Shown here in pieces: positions 11,800 through 24,229 of a stretch of DNA of 64,000 nucleotides. This DNA comes from Malania oleifera (Eukaryota; Streptophyta; Magnoliopsida; Santalales; Ximeniaceae). Position 1 is the first letter of the stretch. The number at the start of each line of letters is the position of its first letter. The stretch lies in assembly GCF_029873635.1 (NCBI RefSeq), contig NC_080419.1, positions 75,814,597 through 75,878,596 on the forward strand, written 5' to 3'. A program made the translations under genes and the position numbers. The notes below the pieces were generated by a model that made no database searches, had not been told where the DNA came from, and saw only the letters and a list, made by a program, of their open reading frames with translations.

Positions 11800-13238
11800 A
11801 GATCATTTGTTAAAAAGAAGGATGATTAACTACTTTGATTAGGGGAGAATCCTCTGAAAACCTAAAATCCTATACTACTCATTTTTTAGCCTTATTCACT
11901 CAAGCTTACCCTCTATTAGTGTCTAAATCATTTGTAAGTGGATTAAGTGTCTGTTTGCAAAGGTTTGCTCTCCTTATTCTATTTGATAGATATGATTTTA
12001 TTTGAGAGCAAAACCTAAGGATTCTTAGGGGACTTTATTGATAAGTCTATCCTAGAAGACTTTGATAGATCTTCTAAGCTTGTACCTTCATTGCAAGATC
12101 TTGGGAAGATTGTATTTGTTTTTGGTTGCAAAATATTTTCAAAATACCTTCAAATATCTAGTCTGCTTTATCTTGATAAATATTTTAAAGAGATATTTGA
12201 TTGTGTGAGAAAAATCTTTGTTGTAATATTCATTGATTCATATCTCTAGTTGAATACAAAGATTACACATCTTTTGCGAACCAAGCATATACTTCTTTTG
12301 ATACTTGCATGCTTGAAACATCCTACAGATTGAAATACTTTAGACTTGACATCTTTGTGTGAACTTATTGGCTGAATATCTTATGATACAAAGATTGCTT
12401 GTTTGACACTCTCATGTATGCATTACGCTGATAGAAAATATTTTTAAGAGTTGAACCATCTAGACCACATTGAGCTTACATATTGAATCATATTGTGGTG
12501 TATGTTATTGCGCGTATTTGGGTACATATCTGCTTTACACGAAAGTACAATCAATGTACCATTTGATAGTAATACACATATGTTGTATTTCCAGGCACGG
12601 GCCTGAAGAGGGAGACTAGCCCTGGAATAATCCCGGATTGGCTTAGACTTGGTTAGGAAAGTTAGGTGCGTCATCCTGTTAAGGCGTGTAGGTTAAGGTC
12701 AGCCCCGCTAATTGACCTAGTTAAGGTTGAGGTCAACACTGTGTTAATTTGACCTGGTTGTAAACAGTACTACTCCACCCTTAAGTGAGCTATTAGTGGA
12801 ATCCTCCAGCTTGCGAGCTAGAGGCGGGACGTAGGCACTTTTGGCTGAACCCCGATAACATATCGTGTGCCTTGTCCATATTTTTGTATTTTATATTTAC
12901 CGCACATGTATGTTATTGTGTGAATGATGCGCTTAATTTAAAATTCTATATACTATATTTATTAGCGCATTTGGAATTGCATAGAAAGACCCTAGGTTGG
13001 TATATTACTGATTGTAGGATTAGTTGAACCTAGGAAGAAAGTTTAAATTTCCAATTCACCCCCCCCCCCTCCCCTCTTGGGAATACACCTTTTCTAAAAA
13101 TTTGTAATCTCCCTGAACCCTAATTGTGACCACCGTATTCCTCCGCCATAAGTGAGGGTAATTAATAAAATAAGTAGTCAATTTTCCTCAGAAGATGGAA
13201 CATAACATAGATAGCAAATTTTGAGGACGAAATTTTAT

Positions 13239-13251
13239 AAGGAGGGGAGAA
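13239..13251 (+). other. Polypurine tract of the Tekay-like gypsy
   Basis: AAGGAGGGGAGA directly precedes the TG start of the 3' LTR at 13252, and the upstream GAGGACGAAATTTT context is common in Tekay/Del elements. It primes plus-strand DNA synthesis in the family. Confidence 0.75.
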
Positions 13252-13709
13252 TGTAGACACCCAAAAATTGTATTAATTAAATAATAAAGAGAAATGAAAA
13301 TTAAAAGGGACAAAGTAGGGTTCGTCGACGAACGCCCTGGTTTCGTCAACGAACTCCCATGTAGTGTTTGTGGACAATTTTTAGTGTCTCTTCAACAAAG
13401 AGATACCGAGAGGGGCTAATTCCAACCCATTGGTTAGCCAACGAGCTCTTCACCTCTGTCAATGAACTCCCCTCATTCGGTTCATTGACGAGGCCACATG
13501 TCTCTTCGACGAAGCCACGTGGTGAGCCACTTATAAATATGGGAAAATCATATTTTTTTTGCAAGAATTTAGTTCTTGCTTTCTCTCTCTCTCTCTCTCT
13601 AGAATTTTGGTTCTCCCACCTTCTCTTTAAGATTCCAGCCCCATTTTTCCTTGGTTTGATGATCATAAGTTACCACGATGATCCCAGGGAGATTCTCTAC
13701 AACATAGCC
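13252..13709 (+). repeat. 3' LTR of Tekay-like gypsy (5' part)
   Basis: It starts TGTAGACACCC after the PPT. U3 carries repeated, imperfect palindromes related to TTCGTCGACGAA between about 13318 and 13518, then a TATA box TTATAAATAT (13531-13540), then a CT microsatellite (about 13579-13600) in the presumed leader. The LTR is cut at 13709 by the palindromic element. I did not find its other half with confidence beyond 18022. Confidence 0.7.
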
Positions 13710-14289
13710 TGTAACAACCCGACCCTTAAACCCGAGTCCAACACGTTATACCTGATAAAATCCCTGATAATCGATAATCCATAATATACATACAGCGGAA
13801 AACATAACCATAGTCTCCACATAACATAATACTAGAGTTTACTAATTCTAACTACCAACCATAATAAATTAATCATTCACCAGTATTCAAATATATACAT
13901 GTCTCCAAAACATTATCCACTAATACCAGTAAGTTTCACAACTATCCTTTCATAACTGACTTAAAACATAAATTATAAAATATAAAATATACATATCAAA
14001 ATTAACATAAAAAAAAATACTATTTTTCTTATATCTTCCAAAAATGTTATAAAATCTCGAGCTCTCAAAGCTCAATCCTGAGAAATCCTGAAAAAAATGA
14101 ATTCATATTCGGGTGAGACACATCTCAGTAAGGGAAGAAACAATATATTAAACTCAGCGTGTGGCCATCATGAGATTATACATATCATTTTATAATATTT
14201 GTAAATCATTAACATAATTTCCTGAAACCATTTTCTGATCCTAATCAAACACATACAAATATTTAACCCATAAGATTACTCGAGGATAG

Positions 14290-14580
14290 GGGTGATTACC
14301 TGCCCATACAAGTAGAACCCCTCTACTCTGATATTTAGGCAATCCAAAGGTCATAGCTAAAGCATACCAGGGCACTCACCTTACTCAGTAAGCCCTCAAG
14401 TGATAAATTAATCTCGTACTCACACCGCTCAACAATAGCTTATCGGCAAAGGCCCTAAGGATAGGGAAATCTACCCACCCATACAAGTAGGTTCCCTCTA
14501 CCCTAGTACGTTATGCAGCTACTGCCACATCTATAGCTACTAGTGCACTCGCCTTAGTCAGCAAGCCCTCAGGCAAAAGG
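14290..14580. repeat. Tandem duplication, about 170-bp unit
   Basis: The segment with CCCATACAAGTAG, CCCTCTAC, then CACTCACCTTA and AGCAAGCCCTCA-like text near 14296-14402 recurs at 14468-14575 (CCCATACAAGTAGG, CCCTCTACCC, CACTCGCCTTAG, CAAGCCCTCA). It is inside the left arm of the palindromic element. Confidence 0.6.
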
Positions 14581-14836
14581 TACGCCTCACCCAACGGCAA
14601 CATGTTCTACATACATACATACTTCTATTATCATAATACATCATTATTTTCTATCATTTTACATTCATGCACATTCATTCCTGTTCATAACTTAACTTTG
14701 CATTTCATTTCACTTTAAGTGACTCTTTCCCATTTACATCATTTACCTTTTTTATTTCATCTCATTGCCATTTCATCGTCATTTCATTACATAACATTTC
14801 ATTTCATTACTTCGTACTACAGTTGGTCTTTAGCCA

Positions 14837-14940
14837 TCATCAGTTAGTTTACGTAGAAACGTGCTAGATCTGCTAACACAGCTCCTTTTAGTTGTCATCA
14901 GTTAGTCTACACAGAAGTGTGCTAGATCTACTAAGATGAT
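14837..14940. repeat. Tandem duplication, about 60-bp unit
   Basis: CATCAGTTAGTTTACG...GTGCTAGATCTGCTAA at 14837 is followed by CATCAGTTAGTCTACA...GTGCTAGATCTACTAA at 14897. It lies in the left arm of the palindromic element. Confidence 0.6.
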
Positions 14941-17427
14941 TTTCTTTCAGCTGTCTTACATTTACATGGTTGCATTTAACATACACAAGCAACATTGTCC
15001 ACATCATATTTTATTTTCATTGCTTTACTTACTTAGCCTGCACCTCATACATTTAATATATATTTGCACAGAATCTCATGCCACACAATTTAGCAATAAA
15101 ATTCATACACTGCCTATAAAATAAGCCAACCAACATTTAATGTTTATATACTGAAAATACCTTTCATTTCTTACTTAATTATCCTGAAAATATTTCCCAC
15201 TTTCATTAGTTCATTTTCGCATATACATATATAATAAACAGCCCTAAACTCGGAAAAAAATATAATTGAATAGTTGGCATTTTACCCATACTGAAACATA
15301 TATACATACATATAACACAATTTATTTTTCCATTAAATTCATAAAAATTTTGATTTAATATATATTTTTCCCCTTACCTAGTTTCTTGAACTACGCCAAC
15401 AGGGATTCCGAAAAATACCTGCGACGCTCACCCGGACCCTGAAATTAAATTCCTAATTTCAATAAATTATTCATGAATAAAATATTATTTAAATATTTCC
15501 TAGGGTCATAATTCCTAAATAAATAAATATATCCTTAAATTTAGCCAAATTGCCAAATTTTTTAAATCTCACTCTCGCTTTGGAGTAGGGCTTAGAAAAG
15601 CCCAATTGAAAAATTACCTACTTCAAAATGACGACAACGACGATTAAGACCCCGTGGTGGTGCCTGATCGTCGATTCAACAACATATTTAACCAGAAATT
15701 AAGAAATTAGGAAAAATATACATTTCCCCAAGAATAGGGCCTAAGCCGTTCCCACAACAAATCTGCCACGGTAGAATGTCGGTGGCGGAGTTAGGAACCC
15801 AACGGCACCTTCCGTTTTTCGATTGATTGAGTATTCATCGAGAAATGAGGGGAGAGGGAGAGAAGGCAAAGGAGTGGCGATGGAGCACAGAGGCTCTCTG
15901 CAAATTTCAATCTGCAAGAAGACGCTTTAGTAAGCTTCTTTATCTTGTTTTTTTTTTTTTTTTTTTTCTTTCTTTAACTGACCTTAACTTAACTTTACTT
16001 AACATATATATATATATAACTTATACTTTAACCTTTATATATATATATATCTGTATTCCATTTTTTTACTATTTATTTATTTAATTTAATAACATTTAAT
16101 TAATTCATTAATTAATTTATAATTATTTTTTTTACTATTTATTTTTATTTGTTTATTTAATACATTAATTTAATAGTGTTTAACCAATTAATTAATTAAT
16201 AATTTTAATTAATTATTATTATTTTCTTTTCAATATTTTTTTTTCCAGGTTATTACATAGCTGGAGCAAAATTTTGGTTTGAAAAGTTTAGGCACCATCC
16301 CAAAATCAAGGTAAGTAGGTTTTTTTAGGGTTTTTATGTTTATCATGCTTTTCTGAACCCAGATATTGTGTTAGATGAAAATATATTGAAGTTTGTGTTG
16401 ATTAAATTAGGGTATTGTGATTTCAAGGTTTGGATTTCCAAACACCATAGCCATTGGTTGAGGATCCCAAGGGGTGTTTTCTCAGGAACTCGGTTAATAT
16501 TGATAATTAATTAGTAGTTTAGAATTTTATGGATAAAAGAAATATGTGAGCCTAGGAAAAAGCGTGTATAGTTCTTATTCTGAGTTTGGATTGATTGAAT
16601 TTGGAAATATATATTTATATTCCAGGATTTTGAGTTTGGTACGCCGGGGGCGTGAGGATAAAAGTTGGAGTCAGGCTTCCCAGTTAGTGAGGTAAGGGAA
16701 ATATGTTATGCAAGCTAAATTAGAGATTTTTACCAGTGAAATATAGTAGTAGAATAGGGATTTTTCCATAATAATATTATATAGTTTTACAAATTATAGT
16801 ACATGTGTTTTACTTATTTAATTGTGTGGCATGAGTAAATAACAGTTCAGTACGAAATTTGCACAGTTTGCATAGTATCATGGCTTACAATTTATCTGTA
16901 CAGAAATATGTTATACATAATTTACAGAATTATTATTTACAGTATATACACAGAAAGATATTTGACAGCATTTTCAGAATACCATGATATACAGATTACA
17001 GAACCATAACGTTCAAATATTACCGTTTACTCAGATAAGATATTACAGTTTATTCATATTAGCTTTTACAGTGTTATGGTTATTACAGTTGAAACAGAAT
17101 CATGGTAAAACAGTAACATATACTAAACAATATTATATATTGTTAGACCCTGATGGGATAGTTCAAATTACAAAGCACGGTACCGTAGCTATTCAGATCA
17201 GAGTGCAACCACATATCTCAGATAATGTGTGAATTTTATGAGTAGTCGATCATGCCTTGAGAGAGATTGCAAGCTCTCCAATACTCTAGGTTGAGGCGGC
17301 TGATCTAACAACATAAATTTCAATTGCCTTATCCATGTAGGCCAACTAGTGTTAAGTCCCGCCTACGGGCCTCACAACCTTGTCATGAGAAGTTAAATCA
17401 TGACATACAATCATCCAAGGAAGTTTT

Positions 17428-17458
<31 letters not shown>

Positions 17459-18022
17459 TTATTTATTTATAGATTTATAGAAAAAATAGATATAGCTATA
17501 GAAACTAAAAGTATGATCAAATAGAAAATCAGAAATAGATGTATTTTAAGCCACATAGGTGTGAGTTATACTATATATTATTTTACATGTTATCTCAATT
17601 TTAGTTATTTATCAATTGTAATATATGTAAAGTCAGTTGCCACACATTGGTAATAGCATATTTCTTCTTACTGAGAGTTGTCTCGTCCCAGTAATTTAAC
17701 ATATTTTAGGTTGTCCAGCTAGACGAGCAAATCAGGCTCGGAGGTGAATGAGATATTTATACTGCCCTGTCAGATTGGTAAGTGTTTTTGGCGAAATGTA
17801 TTTATTAGTAGTTTTAGGAGATTTGGTGGAGATTTTTGAAAAGATGTGTATGTATAAATATTTTGGGAAAATACTGAATTCTGGTATTGTAATTAAGGTT
17901 ATGTGATATTATGTTTTCCGCTGCATAGGAATGATATAGTAGCTTAAATCAGACATATCAGAGTATTATGTTTTTAGTTACACAGTAGAAAAAAAAAATG
18001 GTATGAATTTTGGGTTGTTATA

Positions 18023-19441
18023 GTAGCTACCTCTTTACAATCCACTGCTTTCACATGAGGTGTACCTAGCTCACTACGGTTCACAATCCGAATTGTAAAT
18101 ACAAATGATATAAGGAATGAATTTTTTGTACAATGAAGTGTTTCTCAATAAACTAAGTTGTACAATGTGAAAACCTTAATGCACTCTTAAATGATTTATA
18201 AAATTTGAAGTTTGGTAGAGTATGGATATTTTTCTCAAAAATATTTTTCAAGTAAAAATGAGAGAGTGAAATGATTTGCTCAAAGTTACCTTGTATAACT
18301 CAAAATATTTTCTCCAAAGGATTTTTCAAAATGAAGAGTAGGAGAAGAATATTTCATCAAGATTGACCTTTAAAAACAAATAGCAAGAAGGCTCTCAAGA
18401 AAAATATACAGAAGAGAATGTATGCACAATCCTTGCTTGCATAACCCAAAAGAATTTCCCCAAAAAGATATTTAAAAAGCAATAGTAGGAGAAAATAGAT
18501 TTTGATCTTCAAAGAGAGTATTAAGACGAATAAGAATAAAAGAATTTTCAAAAGGCTTCCAAGTGTCTCTCTTGTCTTCTCCAAGTGTACAGACTTGGTA
18601 TTTATAGGCAAATTGGAGATATAGCCGTTTTATGGCCTTTGGGGTATTAAAATATGAATAAATTTGAAAACTAGCCATTTTTCAGCCGTTGGGAGCGTTT
18701 TCTGCATGGACACCCTTCAGTTTTTTAGAAATAACCTTTTATATACAACTCCAAATTGGACATTCTTGATATCAACAGAAAGATAAGAGAAAATTTCATA
18801 ACTTTTATGTTGAACACTTTTTAAGATAAGGAGCTTTTGATTGATAGAATCACTCATCAATGAGACAAAATAAACATAGAGGGAATTTTTCTGCTGCGAA
18901 CACCCTTTAGTCTTTTACACATAACGTTTACTATATAACTCCAAATTGAACATACTTGGTATCAATGGAAATCTAAGGGAAAATAACACAACTTTTATAT
19001 TGGACACTATTTAATATAAAGAGTTATTGATAAATAAATATGCTCATTAATGTGACGGAGGAAACATAAAAGGATTTTTTGAAAAAAAAAAAGAAACTTG
19101 TTTTGGAAAATATACTTTCATGAAAAGTTTATGCCCCTATGGTCAATCTAAGGTCTTGGTCATTTTGTGAGAGCTTCAATTCAAATCATATAATTATGCA
19201 TGCACAAATTGAAACCTAATTACTATTGCAACTTAAAGAATAAATAAAATCTCCATGCTTCGACTCCTTAATATTCCTTGGAATACACCATAATTTGTGC
19301 TCGATTTGGTACTCCTTGGCTTCCATTTTGCGTCCCTAATTTGCACCTTCTCCATCATATATTTGTTCAAAGACTAAATGCACAAATGAGATGTTGTGGT
19401 TTGTCATAATCAAAATAGGGTTCGTGCTCAAAAAGTCAACA
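18023..19441 (-). repeat. SIRE-like copia LTR, 5'-truncated on +
   Basis: It ends AAAAAGTCAACA at 19441 followed by GCCTCCCCCTTTTTG, the reverse complement of a copia PPT, so this is a 3' LTR on -. A TATA box on - (CCTATAAATA, 18599-18608) and a 190-bp tandem repeat upstream of it lie inside. The outer end is not visible; it appears cut by the palindromic element. No GTCGAC array is present, so it is a different subfamily from the other SIRE-type LTRs here. Confidence 0.6.
18701..19078 (-). repeat. 189-bp tandem duplication in LTR U3
   Basis: Two adjacent units share TCTGCATGGACACCCTTCAG / TCTGCTGCGAACACCCTTTA at 18701 and 18890, then AACTCCAAATTG, ATATCAA, TTTTATGTTG and CTCAT...ATG...GAC blocks. 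The repeat is upstream of the - strand TATA box at 18599, where LTR enhancers are expected. A function is not shown. Confidence 0.6.
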
Positions 19442-20968
19442 GCCTCCCCCTTTTTGATAATGACAAACACAAGAGCAAAATTGGGATAGCTTGACAAGGC
19501 TCCCCCTTACAAAATGCATAATTTAAAATGATATTCAATAAAGTTCATATTCACACATGAAGGCATTAGAAATTTCTAAGTCGAGCATTTGAGATCAGTT
19601 TAGTTTAATGTGTAGTTTGTGTTGAAGCTGATTTAAAAAATATTCAATTAAGCACATTTATCATTTTCCATTTCGTAATTAACAAAAGGGCAAGAGGATG
19701 CAATTTATATGATAGTTTTGCTCCAACTACATCTCCTCCTTTTGTCATCAGTAAAAGGGCTAACAAATTTCTTCTATGATAAGAAGACCATTTAAAAATA
19801 AAGCCTTTGAATTTTAAATTTTCATGACACATAATTGATTTTAATACCATTACAAAAGCACATGTCATGATGCATTTAAGCTTACAAATTTTAAAGCAAG
19901 AGAACAAAATATTATCTTTTAAAGGTTCATTTCTTGCCATAAAGATAAAAAAAATTTTCCTTTGGATATTATCAATAAGTATTAGGGATTATGCTTGCTA
20001 AAAAGGAAACTTTAACATGCAAGTTCAAGCAAGCTATATTTTTCTAGTTTAACGCTTAAGCATAGAATATTTCGACAAATAACTAGAAAAACCAACCATA
20101 TAGATCCTAGAGATATGACAATTTAAATACCAGATCATATGGCAAATTTTGAAAAATTGTGGCTAAGCAATATATTTTACTTATGATATCCAGGAAAAGC
20201 GTCATTCTTAGACACACAAGCCACACAAAACTTATAATCTAAACTAAAATATGGGTGAGTACAACTAGATATGGAAATTTAATTTTAAGAGCTCCCCCTA
20301 TTAATTTGAAAAGTGGGCTTAGAAGAAGTTAACTGCTTATACTGATACCAAATGTGAAAATTTCGTTAGCACAGTATAAGTAATGAATATGAGTCTTTAA
20401 AAAAAATTACTGGATATTAATTAAGACTACTTTTATCCAACTAGTAAAAGCATTCTATAGAATTCACAAGCATCAGAAGATTGAAATTAAGTCCTACAAT
20501 GGTGTTCATTTATCCAAGAACAATCCATATCATAGTATAAATCCATAACAAACAGGATATGATGTTCATGGGTTTCATAAAAACTTAGGACTCAAAAAAA
20601 AAAAAAAAACAATGATGCATATGAATCCACAAGAATACTATAATAAAACTCTATTTTTTTTTTAATGATGGGGCATAGCTCCCATGTATATTTGCATACA
20701 TACATACATACATACACTTAGTCCAAGGATGGTGTTCATTTAGCATGCTATATTCATCCTTAAAAAAAATTTCAGCACATTTAGCACATAAGCATGACAT
20801 TATGCATTTTAGCCACCGTATGATAGCCAATCAATGCTTATATTAAATATTTATGCAATAGCTATGTTGTGCAGGTTTAATTACGAAGAGAACACAACTC
20901 AAAATACTCAATGACTATGTGAAACATGAAAACTCCCCCTATGTCAGGCATTTGTCTTGGTTATGGAC
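19442..20968 (-). other. Noncoding interior of a copia element (PPT, UTR, possible PBS)
   Basis: The PPT abuts the LTR at 19442. Further CTCCCCCT tracts (about 19500, 20291 and 20933) are typical of the SIRE 3' UTR read on -. ACTGATACCAAA at 20341-20352 is the reverse complement of a TGGTATCAG initiator-tRNA PBS and is followed by TGTGAAAAT, a possible LTR start. I see no coding domain, so this is an internally deleted copy. The short open frames here have no family match that I recognise. Confidence 0.45.
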
Positions 20969-22891
20969 TCTTAGCTTTACTTCAATCCCAAGAGGGGGGT
21001 GACTTGGTATTTTAAAAATTAATCCACTAGGTCAAACAACCAGGAACAGTATTACACAAACATAAGGTCAATCTAGTGCAGATAAAATAAATTAATGTAT
21101 ATTCAGCAAAAATTAAACTGCCCAAGTAATCTAATTAAGTATGCACAATAAAGTTGTAAGGAGAGATGACATTGGATATGTTATCGAGGTACGACAAATT
21201 GCCTATGTCCCCGCATTGGCTCACAAGTACAAGGATTACACTAAGGCTCACGTCACGGGTGGAGCAGCACCTAAATACAACCAGGTCAATTAGAATAGGG
21301 CTAACCTTAACCTTTACAACTAATCCTTCCGGGCTGGATTACCGCCCCTTTAGGCCATGCAGGAATACAACAGAATCACAATACAATTTGCATACAAATA
21401 TTACGCTTCTTAATCAAGCAGATTTGCACCAGTAATAATCAAAGCACACCAATAATGTATGAATAATAAGCTCAATGGTATATATGTACAATCAACACTT
21501 AAAGTAAAGATTATCTCACATTTAAGCGTAAGAGTGTATCTACAAGCTAATCTTTGAAGCTATGTCTAGATAAAAATCTCAATCAAAGTTTTAGGGCTTC
21601 AAAGATTGGTACCAAGAGTAATATGAATATCTCAAAAATATTTTCTCAATATCAAAGCACAAAGAGATATTCAAATCTAAGCTTATAAAATGATTTTTGC
21701 ACACACAAAAATATAAGCTAAGGTGTCTTGCAATATGAGTGCAAGGACCCACAAGCTCTAAGTTTTCCCACTCAAAAGATTTATTAAATTAAATCTCGAG
21801 GGAAAACTATGCTCAACCCTCAATCCAAAAATCAACAATGCAATAAACAAATGAGGGTTTCTAGTAATAGCACACAATGAATAACACACTCACAAAGTTA
21901 GATTTATCAAAGGAATGGTAGTATATAAGTGTATAGGGCTTGCATGAGAAGAAAGGGCTTAGGAAATTTCAGGGGATTTTTTTCTTAATCAATGTGCTAA
22001 TAAGGTCCTAATCCAAGTAAATGAGCCCCTATATATAGAGAAGGTTAAAATTATAACCATTTGGGACATACATGGAATTATTAATTTATTTTAACAATGT
22101 TTAAGAAAATTAACCTTGTTCAACTAAAAATAACCACGATAAAAATTTGGACAACCCGAGAGTTTCAAGCGCCTGATATATGGTTCGGTCACCCAAACAA
22201 ACACAATAGGAAAAGTGACTTTTCAAGGTTTGGGTGCCTGAATAAGGGTTTGGTTTGCTGAGTCGAGGCCATTTCCAAAAGACCGAGGTTCAGTCGCCCG
22301 GTATCAAGTTCAATTTACCAAACTTGAACATTCGGTAGCTCGAGGTAATTTTGAACGTGAGAGTTGAGGCTGTTGAGTTGGTGGAAAAAGTAAGAATGGA
22401 CATTCGGTTGACAGAGGACGGTGGTGCCCTTTTCGGTTTAGTCTCCCGAAGTTCGGTCAAGTGTTTGACCTTCCAATGGTTCGGTCGCCCAAGGCAATTT
22501 AACTTACCTAGTTCAGTCACTCGAAAACCTTGTGATTTAGCCCTTTAAGTCGTGATTTAATTCAGTTGATTCCCCCGATATTATATGTGATCTTGGGGAC
22601 TATTTTACGTGTAAGTGTAGGGACCTAAGGTCATTCTAAGGTCTATGAGCTTATTAATTCCTACATGCATGACATGCAATAATTATTATAGAACTTTCCT
22701 ATTTTACTATTACAGACCCAAATTGAACATAATATTAATTACAATGAATGAATCTTTAGGGTCTTTATTCTTCAAGTCTTCATATGCCATCAAGTGATCT
22801 TACTAATATAAACCTGCACACAGACTTGATAGACATTAAATACCTGAGTATTTGTTATAATCAAAACCAGGTATGACCTATAAGGTCAACA
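20969..22891 (-). repeat. 3' LTR of rearranged SIRE-like copia
   Basis: The outer end is near TCTTAGCTTTACTTCAATCCC, like the LTR starts at 45767 and 60326 (TGTTAGCTTTACCGTGATCCC) but with the TG mutated. The inner end is TATAAGGTCAACA at 22891. It contains a - strand TATA box (CTCTATATAT, 22031-22040), a block TAACCACGATAAAA (22131) and a decayed palindrome array. Confidence 0.72.
22160..22530 (-). promoter_or_regulatory. Decayed TCGGTCGCCCGA repeat array in U3
   Basis: Recurrent TTCGGTCACCC, TTCAGTCGCCCG, ATTCGGTAGCTCG, TTCGGTCGCCC and TTCAGTCACTCG copies at 20-70 bp spacing, upstream (on -) of the TATA box at 22031. It corresponds in place to the GTCGAC arrays of the sister LTRs but with a changed core (TCGCCC). 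Confidence 0.45.
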
Positions 22892-23399
22892 TTCTCCCCC
22901 TTTTTGATGATGAAAAATATGTAATGCAAAAGTGGTTACAGCCTTGAAAGGCTCCCCATGTCAATATGCATAATGAGAAGTTTAAACATTTAAAGTTCAA
23001 AAAAATACCCAATTCTGCCCTTCTCCCCCTTTTGGCAATAGCCAAAAAGGCTACTGTAAGTATAATTTGCGTAAGTAGGGCATTGAGTATGAATAATTTA
23101 TATGTAGGATATGATTGAGAATTTTTTTAGAAATTTCAGCAGCATGTCGTTTGAAAATAGTGCATTTTCCCAAAACTACCTGTATAGAAATGACCTGGTT
23201 GAGTTTTAAATTAACAATTTATCCATAACTACCAACTCAAACAATTCAGTACGATCAAGACAGAAAAGATAAATATAACTATTAATATGCAAGATATGTG
23301 ATAGCCAAGCATTTGCAAAACATATACAAACTCATAAGTATGAACAAAGATAGATTTAAAGTTCAAAGGCGTATGTTTTCTATATTAAGAACCTCCCCC

Positions 23400-23505
23400 T
23401 AAGTTTGTGCACTCTATCAAAAAACTTTGAGGCATCTCTACCATGCATTAGACCTAGCTCACGTCTAATATGTACAAACCTATCTTCCTGAAGTGGTTTA
23501 ATGAA
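23400..23505 (-). pseudogene. Copia pol C-terminus, duplicate copy
   Basis: FIKPLQEDRFVHIRRELGLM followed by HGRDAS is the C-terminal end of copia RNase H/pol (compare KPLPEDRF...LGLMHSRDAS at about 48460). It is joined in frame to the tail of the accessory ORF and not to RNase H, so the junction falls exactly within the DIFTKPL-type segment. Confidence 0.65.
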
Positions 23506-23509
23506 CAAG

Positions 23510-24229
23510 GTGGATGAGTTGGCAACCCCAAGATGATAAAAGGTGAGGTTCAAAATTTCTCCATATGGAAGATTACTCATCTCGTTTCCTCTTTTGAGAT
23601 AATAAATCTTAGGATTAGGGTAGATAAATCCAGGAATTTCCCCTTATATAAGCACAACATTACAAAACAGTCTAAATAGGACAGATGGTAATTAAGAGAT
23701 GAATAATCTTAACTTCAAGGGTAAGTTGCCTAAAAAAAAGAGGGTAACCAAAATATACAAGTTGCTCACTTATGATTAACGGTAAGAACTCTTTTACGTT
23801 AAATTTGTGAGTCATAATCGAGGATTGTCCTAGGTGAAGACACTCAAACTTACCAACTTGAATTGTAAATATAGTTGCAACAGTATGTTGAGTGAGTGCA
23901 CAAGCTTTGTCCATGACAGCAGTCGTATACATGTTTTCTCCCTTTTCCATGTTTGCATAAAATAATCTAACCAAATTTGGATAAATACCCCTAGGTTGAT
24001 ATGTAATAAATATTTCACATCCTACGACATTAAACATATGAAGGATGTCAAGGAAACTCTCTTGCATAAAAGAAATATCCAAAACCTTACCAAGGATTGT
24101 TTCTGTGGATCTGATATGCTCATTGTGTATTCTCCTTGCCATATAAGAGACAAGCCACCATCGAATAGCTTTAGAATCATCCTTCCCTGAGGTTGAACTT
24201 CGGTTTGCCTTAAACTTTATTCTAGGCAC
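23510..24229 (-). pseudogene. Accessory ORF, 'putative plant transposon protein'-like
   Basis: The reading frame (open 24229-23672, continuing in another frame to 23510) encodes AIRWWLVSYMARRIHNEHIR, then YPNLVRLFYANM and, near the end, LPYGEILNLTFYHLGV. These resemble the plant-specific 'putative plant transposon protein' domain (Pfam Transposase_32 type) found with retrotransposons; its function is unknown. The first codon of the open stretch is GTG after a stop, so the true ATG is lost or spliced. The ORF follows a TATA box and leader of its own and lies between two copies of the pol C-terminus. The family assignment is from memory of motifs. Confidence 0.5.

Larger units (their letters stand above)
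10796..13088 (+). repeat. Solo SIRE-like copia LTR
   Basis: It starts TGTTGACCTTATAGGTCACGCC, the reverse complement of the inner LTR end at 22870-22891, and ends near CCCCTCTTGGGAATACACC, as does the LTR at 43126-45234. No internal coding region or partner LTR adjoins it. It sits in the UTR of the Tekay-like gypsy. The 5' boundary is clear (preceded by ATTTT). The 3' boundary is within about 10 bp and I could not confirm a target duplication. It contains a C run of about 10 at 13059. Confidence 0.75.
1..13709 (+). mobile_element. Decayed Tekay/Del-like Ty3/gypsy chromovirus, interrupted by two insertions
   Basis: The window opens inside the protease region. The order protease, RT, RNase H, integrase, chromodomain is followed by a UTR, a PPT (13239-13251) and the 3' LTR start (13252). 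The order and the C-terminal motif ending EEASWELEEE fit the Tekay/Del chromovirus lineage. Its 3' UTR is cut at 3394 by a gag-only element on - (3395-10734) and at 10795 by a solo copia LTR (10796 to about 13088). The flank pieces 3270-3394, 10735-10795 and about 13089-13251 are its UTR. Many in-frame stops show it is dead. The 5' LTR and gag lie outside the window. The lineage name is inferred from motifs and not from a search. Confidence 0.8.
13710..18022. mobile_element. 4.3-kb palindromic (long inverted-arm) element
   Basis: It starts TGTAACAACCCGACC and ends GGGTTGTTATA, nearly inverted copies. Deeper matches confirm the inversion: CAGCGGAAAACATAA (13793-13807) against TTATGTTTTCCGCTG (17909-17923), and GTGAGACACATCTCAGTAAG (14113-14132) against CTTACTGAGAGTTGTCTCGTCC (17667-17688). 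The arms are roughly 1.7-1.9 kb around a centre near 15650-16250. Flanks read TAGCC and TAGCT, a possible imperfect 5-bp target duplication. I see no protein domain. It may be a foldback or MULE-like element, or two LTRs in head-to-head orientation. The class is open. Confidence 0.55.

Noticed and set aside
19644..19940. A 98-codon frame on - in the copia interior
   Set aside because: No motif of gag, pol or the accessory protein; AT-rich 3' UTR-like text with CTCCCCCT tracts.
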